Shown here one piece after another: positions 1 to 5,176 of a stretch of 7,499 bases of DNA. Every line of letters starts with the position of its first letter. Position 1 is the stretch's first letter. The stretch covers positions 1-7,499 of the forward strand of contig MVQZ01000206.1 in assembly GCA_002067565.1 (NCBI GenBank), written 5' to 3'. The stretch comes from Methanobacterium sp. PtaU1.Bin242 (GTDB lineage: Archaea; Methanobacteriota; Methanobacteria; Methanobacteriales; Methanobacteriaceae). The position numbers were made by a program, and so were the translations under genes. Below the pieces are notes generated by a model. It made no database searches. It saw only the letters and a list, made by a program, of their open reading frames with translations, and was not told the DNA's origin.

Positions 1-28
1 GTGCCATCAAAAAAACATCATATACTAA

Positions 29-36
29 TTTATAAT
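29..36 (+). promoter_or_regulatory. Putative TATA box for the glutamate decarboxylase gene
   Basis: The octamer TTTATAAT lies in an A-rich stretch and resembles an archaeal TATA element. Initiation about 25 bases downstream would give a leader of roughly 70-80 bases before the ATG at 134. A second AT-rich candidate at 51-58 would give a shorter leader. No transcript evidence is available, and AT-rich background makes such matches common. Confidence 0.3.
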
Positions 37-133
37 AAAAATGACATAGATATTATATCAAAATTTTAGTGGAGGTCAGAATCTGAACGATCTGATAGAT
101 TGTCTTTTGAATTTAATGTAGGGGAGGAAAAAA

Positions 134-1537
134 ATGTTATCAGAAAAGATAGATGTGGATAAGTTAGAGAAATCAGATAAAGAGCATAGCTCCACTACCA
201 CAGCTTATGGTAGTAGATATTTTAAAACCAGCATACCTAAATATGAACTTCCTGATGATGGTATGCCTGCCCAGGCAGCATATCAATTGATACATGATGA
301 GTTAAATCTGGACGGTAACCCCGCACTCAATCTGGCAAGTTTTGTAACCACCTGGATGGAAAGTGAGGCAGATAAGCTGGTAATGGAGTCCATGGACAAG
401 AACTATGTGGATAATGATGAATACCCCCAAACACAGGTGATACAGGAAAGAGTAGTTAATATGCTGGCCAGATTATTCAACGCACCAAAAGAGTGCCAAT
501 CCATAGGTACAGCCACTATAGGATCATCTGAAGCCATCATGCTGGGACTTCTAGCCCATAAATGGACCTGGAGAGAACGCAGAAAAGCTGAAGGTAAATC
601 CTGGGATAAACCGAACATTGTGATGGGCGCAGATGTACATACTGTGTGGGAGAAGTTTGCCAAGTATTTCGATGTTGAACTGAAACTTATACCCTTAAGA
701 GAGGATTTATATACCATAACTGCCGAGGATGTGGCTCTAGAAATAGATGAAAACACCATTGCTGTGGGGGCAGTTATAGGCACCACCTTCACCGGACAGA
801 TGGATCCAATAAAGGAAATAAACGATATGTTAATGGAAATTAGAGAAACAAAAGGCTGGAATATACCGATACATGTTGACGGTGCCAGTGGAGGTTTTAT
901 AGCTCCTTTCCTTTATCCTGATCTGGAATGGGATTTCAGACTGGAACAGGTAAGATCCATCAACGTATCCGGACACAAGTACGGTCTGGTCTATCCTGGA
1001 GTGGGATGGCTAATTTTTAAGGATAAAACTGACATACCCGAGGATCTGGTTTTCAACATAAACTATCTGGGAGGTAATATGTCCAATTATTCCCTGAACT
1101 TCTCCAAAGGAAGCAGCACCATTATTGCCCAGTACTATAATTTCATAAGACTGGGATTCAATGGATATAAAGATATCATGAATAACATGGCAGAAAACGC
1201 AAAATACCTCGCAGATAAACTACAACAAACCGGTAAATTCGAAGTGATCAACAAACAAATGACCTTCCCCCTGGTAACTGTAAGGCTAAAAGACACAGAT
1301 TTCACAGTTTTCCAGCTTTCAGGAAAACTCAGGGAGAAAGGCTGGATAGTACCAGCCTATACCTTACCTGAAAATGCCCAGGACATAGCAGTTCTTCGTA
1401 TGGTTATTAAAGAGAACTTCGGCAGAGATATGATAGAATTATTCCTAACAGATATAATGGAAGCATACCACCATCTGGAAAAATCAGAAGAGAAAAACGA
1501 TCAAAAAGGTAAGGACAATCTAACTTTATTATATTAG
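134..1537 (+). CDS. gadB: Glutamate decarboxylase (PLP-dependent, group II)
   Basis: This cytosolic enzyme is predicted to convert L-glutamate to 4-aminobutyrate (GABA) and CO2. The 467-residue product matches the length of Escherichia coli GadB (466) and aligns with it from memory along almost its whole length. Visible hallmarks are DEYPQ near residues 95-99, the phosphate-binding TIGSSEA with S131/S132, HVDGASGG with the cofactor-contacting D249, and SGHKYG with the Schiff-base lysine K282. The D249-K282 spacing of 33 equals that of D243-K276 in the E. coli enzyme. The start is supported by GGGAGG at 122-127, six bases before the ATG, and by an in-frame TAG at 119. The C-terminal tail is Lys/Glu-rich and ends LTLLY, without the penultimate-region histidine that closes the E. 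coli active site at neutral pH. No GABA antiporter gene lies nearby, so an acid-resistance role is unsupported. It is clearly longer than MfnA-type tyrosine/aspartate decarboxylases of methanogens. The substrate is inferred from family resemblance. Confidence 0.94.
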   Translation: MLSEKIDVDKLEKSDKEHSSTTTAYGSRYFKTSIPKYELPDDGMPAQAAYQLIHDELNLDGNPALNLASFVTTWMESEADKLVMESMDKNYVDNDEYPQTQVIQERVVNMLARLFNAPKECQSIGTATIGSSEAIMLGLLAHKWTWRERRKAEGKSWDKPNIVMGADVHTVWEKFAKYFDVELKLIPLREDLYTITAEDVALEIDENTIAVGAVIGTTFTGQMDPIKEINDMLMEIRETKGWNIPIHVDGASGGFIAPFLYPDLEWDFRLEQVRSINVSGHKYGLVYPGVGWLIFKDKTDIPEDLVFNINYLGGNMSNYSLNFSKGSSTIIAQYYNFIRLGFNGYKDIMNNMAENAKYLADKLQQTGKFEVINKQMTFPLVTVRLKDTDFTVFQLSGKLREKGWIVPAYTLPENAQDIAVLRMVIKENFGRDMIELFLTDIMEAYHHLEKSEEKNDQKGKDNLTLLY

Positions 1538-1596
1538 GTGTCTATATTTCTCCCTATTACATTATTTTTAGTCCTGACATCCACTTTTAGAAATCC

Positions 1597-1628
1597 AATA
1601 ATTTTTATTACTTATAAATTTTTATTTT
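1597..1628 (+). terminator. T-rich transcription end region after the decarboxylase gene
   Basis: Several T5 runs (around 1602-1606 and 1619-1623, preceded by another at 1565-1569) lie in the gap between the decarboxylase and reductase genes. Archaeal RNA polymerase can terminate at T-tracts without a stem-loop. No convincing hairpin is visible. The region also contains TATA-like sequence, so end and promoter signals overlap. Confidence 0.3.
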
Positions 1629-1652
1629 AAATGAAAAAAAATAATATTATCC

Positions 1653-1661
1653 TCTATAAAT
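1653..1661 (+). promoter_or_regulatory. Putative TATA box for the aldo/keto reductase gene
   Basis: TCTATAAAT follows an A-rich stretch that could serve as a BRE. It would place initiation near 1685 and give a leader of about 60 bases. TATA-like alternatives exist at 1612-1619 and 1686-1699. The 206-base gap and these elements suggest the reductase has its own promoter, but which element is used cannot be decided from sequence. Confidence 0.25.
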
Positions 1662-1743
1662 CAATAAATAACAACAGATAATGGATTAAATATTAATATT
1701 ATTCCTGTTATTAGTATTTATTTTCAAAAAGGAGTTAAAATAA

Positions 1744-2895
1744 ATGTTATACAGAGAAATGGGCAAAACGGGTGAACAGGTATCAATACTGGGCTTTGGC
1801 TGCATGCGTCTACCTACAATCGGGATGTACCGGGTTGATCGAAATAAAGCTGCTTCTATCCTGGATTATGCACTGGATAAAGGTGTTAATTACCTGGACA
1901 CTGCTTATCCATACCACGGAACCAGTAACTCAGAAGGTGGTGATAGTGAAGTTTTTTTAGGAGAATATCTCCAGAAAAAAGGATGCAGAGAGGAGATATA
2001 TTTATCCACCAAACTTCCCAGCTGGCTGGTGAAGGAAAGAAAAGACATGGACCAATTTCTTGAAGAACAACTTAAAAGGTTAAGGACAGATTACATCGAC
2101 TTTTATCTTCTTCATTCGGTTAAAAAGAATAACTGGAACACTCTTGAAGATCTGGGAGTTCTGGAATTTCTTGACTCTGCTATGTCCGAAGGCAGAATAC
2201 GATACATCGGATTCTCCTCACATGACGATAACGAACTTTTTAAAAATGTGTTGGACTCATACCTCTGGGACATGTGCCTGATCCAGTATAATTACCTGGA
2301 TGAAGAAATACAGGCTGGCCATGATGGTCTGGAGAGCGCTGCAAAAAGAGGGACCGGAGTAGCAGTTATGGAACCTTTAAAAGGCGGTGTTCTGGCTAAC
2401 CATATCCCCCCAGAAGTCAGGGAAATCTGGGATAAAGCACCGGTGCATAGGACAGCTCCAGAATGGGCTTTTCGTTTCCTTTGGAACCATCCCCAGATAA
2501 GCACGGTTCTAAGTGGTATGAATACCATGAGACAGGTTGTGGAGAACGTATTTACAGCAGAGGACGGTCAGCCCTTTTCTTTAACCCGTGAGGAAACTAG
2601 GATAATGGAAGAGGTAAAAAAAGTTTATTATGAAAAGATTCTGGTGGAATGCAGCTCCTGTGGCTACTGCATGCCCTGTCCTAACGGTGTGAACATTCCT
2701 CAATGCTTAAGCTATCTGAATCAGGCAGCCATGCTCAACGATGCTTCAAATGTGAAAACACAATACCACTTCATGCTGAAAGACACTGAAAAAGCCTCAA
2801 GATGCGCTGAATGCGGGATATGTGAGGAATTATGCACCCAAAAGCTGCCTATCCGGGATAAATTGAAGATGGCCAGAGAAAAATTTGGAAGATGA
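1744..2895 (+). CDS. Aldo/keto reductase with C-terminal [4Fe-4S] domain
   Basis: The 383-residue protein combines an aldo/keto reductase TIM barrel (about residues 1-285) with a ferredoxin-like tail (about 300-370). The catalytic tetrad of the family is intact: D52 and Y57 in DTAYPY, K90 in STKLP, and H124 in YLLHS. GFGCMRLP near residues 17-24 is the usual N-terminal signature. The tail has two cysteine groups: C303, C306, C309 and C312 followed by Pro, with C321 further on, and C354, C357, C360 and C364. These could hold two iron-sulfur clusters. Such fused proteins are widespread in anaerobes and are annotated only as predicted oxidoreductases. Electron transfer between a ferredoxin-type donor and a carbonyl substrate is plausible, but the physiological substrate is unknown. 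AAAGGAG at 1728-1734 lies nine bases before the ATG. The product is cytosolic, with no signal peptide. Nothing in the window ties it functionally to the decarboxylase upstream. Confidence 0.92.
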   Translation: MLYREMGKTGEQVSILGFGCMRLPTIGMYRVDRNKAASILDYALDKGVNYLDTAYPYHGTSNSEGGDSEVFLGEYLQKKGCREEIYLSTKLPSWLVKERKDMDQFLEEQLKRLRTDYIDFYLLHSVKKNNWNTLEDLGVLEFLDSAMSEGRIRYIGFSSHDDNELFKNVLDSYLWDMCLIQYNYLDEEIQAGHDGLESAAKRGTGVAVMEPLKGGVLANHIPPEVREIWDKAPVHRTAPEWAFRFLWNHPQISTVLSGMNTMRQVVENVFTAEDGQPFSLTREETRIMEEVKKVYYEKILVECSSCGYCMPCPNGVNIPQCLSYLNQAAMLNDASNVKTQYHFMLKDTEKASRCAECGICEELCTQKLPIRDKLKMAREKFGR

Positions 2896-2944
2896 AAATT
2901 TCACCATTAATCAGTTAGAAATAATATAGATTTTAAGTTGATCC

Positions 2945-2959
2945 TTTATTTTTTTATTT
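2945..2959 (+). terminator. T-tract terminator after the aldo/keto reductase gene
   Basis: A T7 run at 2949-2955, interrupted by A and followed by more T, begins about 50 bases after the reductase stop codon. It has no obvious stem, as is usual for archaeal T-tract terminators. Confidence 0.35.
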
Positions 2960-3084
2960 AAAAATTTTAATTAATGATTTCTATTTTAAATAAATTCTAT
3001 TTCACTTATCTTATTTACTAAATGGAGACTTTTATTGTTAAATTTATTAATGGTTTTTGGTTTGTTAGTGGATAGTAAAGCTTA

Positions 3085-3100
3085 TTAATATATAATAAAC
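3085..3100 (+). promoter_or_regulatory. Putative TATA box for the first secreted repeat protein
   Basis: TTAATATATAATAAAC is the best TATA-like element in the 259-base gap before the gene. Initiation about 25 bases downstream would give a leader of roughly 40 bases ending in the GGGAGG site at 3138-3143. The rest of the gap (2896-3084) is AT-rich and shows only the T-tract already listed and no convincing gene. Confidence 0.4.
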
Positions 3101-3154
3101 TATTAATTTATGATTGATAATCGAATAATAAAAAAAAGGGAGGATGTATATTAA

Positions 3155-4090
3155 ATGAAACATAAACTTACTTTGCCTATGTTTTTTTTGGCCTTTTTTA
3201 TAGTAATAGCTTGCAGTTTAGGCGCTGTTAGCGCTGCTAATAATATCAATGATGTCAAAATTGATGATGAAAATACTAATATTGTGCACTGGGATGATTA
3301 TATCCAGGACAGCACCATCCTGAACACAGTAATAGATACAGATTACACAGAAATAACAGAGAGTAAACCTTATAGTACATCAATTGTTGGTAGTTCAATT
3401 AAAAACCTGTTTGCCCACTCTCAGTGCACGCATTTCCATACTGGTAGTCATGGTGATGGAGTTGGTTTAAGAAACAGTGAAGTTAATAATGTAGTTGCTG
3501 AATCTTATGATACATATATCATAACAGCTGATAATTGGTGTGGAGGAAATTTCCCTAATGGTATTGTGGAGGATAGCAGCGTTACAAATGTGGTGTCTAA
3601 CTCCCATTCAACCGTAATATGCACTGCTCAAAACGAACGGGAAGACTTAATAGGGGTAAAAACAACTAAATGTGAAATACTAAATACAGTAGATAGTTCC
3701 ACAAATACAACTATCTTTCAGGGAGAGATAAAAACAATGGATGATAGTAATATAACTAACACTATCTCAGACTCTCAAGATACTCTTATAATTCAGGATG
3801 ATATCCATAACAGTCAAATCACCAATACCATCGTAAATTCAAGAAATAATAGGATATATCAAGGATTTGAGACAGGATATCTAACCCAACCACTCACAAA
3901 CTGTAACCTCAACAATCTGACCCTGTTCTGTGAAAACACCACCCTCAATCAATGGAATCTTACAGGAGTTAATGGAGTTTTCATTGCCATCGGATGTAAC
4001 AACTATACTAAAACCATCGAAAACCTCACCGATACCAACTTCTTCAATCTGACAATCGGCAACCTGGAGATCTTTAATTTCCACTGGTAA
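3155..4090 (+). CDS. Secreted Asn/Ser-rich repeat protein, paralogue A
   Basis: I do not recognise this 311-residue protein as a named family. It starts with a signal peptide: two lysines, a hydrophobic core rich in Phe, Leu and Ile, and a likely cleavage site AVSA/AN after residue 27. C20 inside that segment also fits a loose lipobox (VIAC), so lipidation cannot be excluded. Residues 52-265 contain about eight imperfect units of 22-33 residues with the pattern S-x-[IV]-x-N-x-[IV]-x-x-S followed by a strand, as expected of a beta-solenoid. The last 44 residues are conserved in the next gene (37/44 identical) and end in NLTIGNLEIFNFHW. Six N-x-S/T sequons fall in the last 58 residues, consistent with archaeal surface N-glycosylation. 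GGGAGG lies 11 bases before the ATG. A closer ATG at 3144 opens only four codons. Cell-surface location is inferred. Adhesion or envelope structure are possible roles without direct evidence. Confidence 0.85.
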   Translation: MKHKLTLPMFFLAFFIVIACSLGAVSAANNINDVKIDDENTNIVHWDDYIQDSTILNTVIDTDYTEITESKPYSTSIVGSSIKNLFAHSQCTHFHTGSHGDGVGLRNSEVNNVVAESYDTYIITADNWCGGNFPNGIVEDSSVTNVVSNSHSTVICTAQNEREDLIGVKTTKCEILNTVDSSTNTTIFQGEIKTMDDSNITNTISDSQDTLIIQDDIHNSQITNTIVNSRNNRIYQGFETGYLTQPLTNCNLNNLTLFCENTTLNQWNLTGVNGVFIAIGCNNYTKTIENLTDTNFFNLTIGNLEIFNFHW

Positions 4091-4091
4091 A
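4032..4091 (+). repeat. Direct repeat, copy 1: conserved C-terminal module
   Basis: This 60-base stretch encodes the end of paralogue A, including its stop codon. It matches 5057-5116 at 59 of 60 positions. The only difference is a synonymous Phe codon (C at 4045, T at 5070). The last 46 bases, from 4046, are identical without interruption, and similarity stops one base after TAAA. Confidence 0.95.
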
Positions 4092-4120
4092 ACAATTTTA
4101 AATCCTATATTTCTTAAAAT

Positions 4121-4141
4121 ATCTTTTTTTATCTTTTTTTT
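4121..4141 (+). terminator. T-tract terminator after paralogue A
   Basis: Two strong T runs (T7 at 4124-4130 and T8 at 4134-4141), each preceded by ATC, lie 30-50 bases after the stop codon. This fits intrinsic archaeal termination and argues that the two paralogues are separate transcription units. Confidence 0.5.
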
Positions 4142-4244
4142 GTAAGTTTAAAAGATTTTTGCTAAATTATTTGGTTTTTCCATTTATGGCACTCTGTTGA
4201 ATATTTTAACTTATTTGATGTTAGTTGACAATAAAATTTATTAG

Positions 4245-4262
4245 ATAGTTATAAATAACTAT
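4245..4262 (+). promoter_or_regulatory. Perfect palindrome overlapping the TATA box of paralogue B
   Basis: ATAGTTAT and ATAACTAT form perfect 8-base inverted arms around an AA centre. The middle of the element, TTATAAAT at 4249-4256, is a good archaeal TATA box. Initiation near 4280 would give a leader of about 30 bases containing the strong GAGGTGA site at 4298-4304. A dyad on a TATA box could be a repressor site, but AT-rich DNA also makes such dyads by chance. Confidence 0.4.
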
Positions 4263-4311
4263 AATGTAATTAATATTGTAATAATATAAAATCATGTGAG
4301 GTGAATAATTA

Positions 4312-5115
4312 ATGAATATTAAAAAGAAATTTGGAATACCACTGTTTTTATTAGCCTTTTTTATGGTAATGGCATGTAGTCTGGGTTCTGTTACTGCTGC
4401 TAATGAAATCCATGATGTCAAAATCGATGATACCAATACAAACATCCAACATCCTGAAGCTAATATACATGACAGCTTCATCAACAACTTCCTAAAAAGC
4501 ACTGATTCCGCATATATAGAGGAGGCATCTTCTGGAGCAATTACCAGCAGTAACATAAACAATGCAATTACAGACTCTAACAACGCCTGGATCAGTCAGT
4601 GTGTTGCTTATGGCAGCATTATTCATAATAGTAACATGAACAACGCAATCACAAACTCTGACAACTCCCGCATCAATCAGGGTGTTGATGGTGCTGTTCA
4701 GAATAGTAACATGAACAATGCAATCACAGACTCTGGCAACACTCTCATCAATCAGGCTGTTCTTAGTGGTACTGTTCGGGATAGTACTCTGAATAATCTA
4801 TTTACAGGCTCCAACGGTGGACGTGTCAATCAGGGTTGTCAGGGTCAAACTATTCAGGACAGTACTATAAATAATTCAGTAATTGGGTCTGTGAAAAACC
4901 TTATAATTCAGAATGATATATTTAACAGCAACATCAACAATGTCACATTATTCTCTAACAATACAGTTATAGCCGAAACAAATCTATCCGGAGTTAATGG
5001 TGTATTGATAGCAATCGGATGTACCAACTATGCTAAAGATATTTCAAACCTTACCAATACCAACTTCTTTAATCTGACAATCGGCAACCTGGAGATCTTT
5101 AATTTCCACTGGTAA
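4312..5115 (+). CDS. Secreted Asn/Ser-rich repeat protein, paralogue B
   Basis: This 267-residue protein is a paralogue of the preceding gene and equally unrecognised. The signal peptide has a KKK basic start and likely cleavage SVTA/AN after residue 29. C21 again sits in a lipobox-like VMAC. The repeats are more regular than in paralogue A. Units begin at S55, S80, S107, S132, S158, S184 and S206, giving periods of 25, 27, 25, 26, 26 and 22 residues. The core pattern is S-N-[IM]-N-N-A-I-T-x-S-x-N-x-x-I-N-Q, which suggests stacked strands with Asn ladders, as in parallel beta-helices. The 44-residue C-terminal module (224-267) carries the invariant AIGC, NLT and terminal FNFHW. GAGGTGA is seven bases before the ATG and matches the archaeal anti-Shine-Dalgarno well. 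The shared ends with a divergent repeat body suggest tandem duplication followed by repeat turnover. Surface location is inferred and function unknown. Confidence 0.87.
   Translation: MNIKKKFGIPLFLLAFFMVMACSLGSVTAANEIHDVKIDDTNTNIQHPEANIHDSFINNFLKSTDSAYIEEASSGAITSSNINNAITDSNNAWISQCVAYGSIIHNSNMNNAITNSDNSRINQGVDGAVQNSNMNNAITDSGNTLINQAVLSGTVRDSTLNNLFTGSNGGRVNQGCQGQTIQDSTINNSVIGSVKNLIIQNDIFNSNINNVTLFSNNTVIAETNLSGVNGVLIAIGCTNYAKDISNLTNTNFFNLTIGNLEIFNFHW
4627..4776 (+). repeat. In-frame 75-base tandem repeat in paralogue B
   Basis: The segment from 4627 recurs 75 bases (25 codons) later from 4702, with 53 of the first 60 bases identical. A weaker related unit lies just upstream, near 4552. The shared core encodes NSNMNNAIT followed by INQ. 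The DNA-level likeness indicates that repeat units were duplicated more recently than the gene pair arose. Confidence 0.75.
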
Positions 5116-5116
5116 A
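5057..5116 (+). repeat. Direct repeat, copy 2: conserved C-terminal module
   Basis: Second copy of the 60-base repeat at 4032-4091, offset by 1025 bases and in the same position relative to the stop codon. Identity is 59/60, including silent positions, while the codons immediately upstream in the two genes differ freely at third positions. Confidence 0.95.
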
Positions 5117-5147
5117 TAGGATAAATACAGATATTTCTTTAAAATAA

Positions 5148-5167
5148 CCCTTTTTTTATTTTTTTTT
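5148..5167 (+). terminator. T-tract terminator between convergent genes
   Basis: CCC is followed by T7 (5151-5157), A, and T9 (5159-5167), about 35 bases after the stop of paralogue B. On the opposite strand this is an A-tract, so it would stop plus-strand transcription only. No comparable T-tract is obvious just downstream of the kinase gene. Confidence 0.5.
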
Positions 5168-5176
5168 AATTAATTT

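Noticed and set aside
1..69. Plus-strand frame open from the left edge for 22 codons, ending at TAG, as the tail of an upstream gene
   Set aside because: Too short to tell from chance in AT-rich DNA, and the same frame stays open after the TAG for another 30 codons over the decarboxylase start, which shows how easily such frames arise here.
403..792. Minus-strand 129-codon open frame
   Set aside because: It lies wholly antisense to the well-supported glutamate decarboxylase gene and shows no domain or ribosome binding site of its own.
3022..3075. Small plus-strand ORF of 17 residues before paralogue A
   Set aside because: No Shine-Dalgarno site, very short, and composition like the surrounding AT-rich spacer.
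3144..3158. ATG inside the ribosome-binding spacer of paralogue A as an alternative start
   Set aside because: It touches the GGGAGG site directly and opens only four codons before TGA. The ATG at 3155 leads straight into a clear signal peptide.
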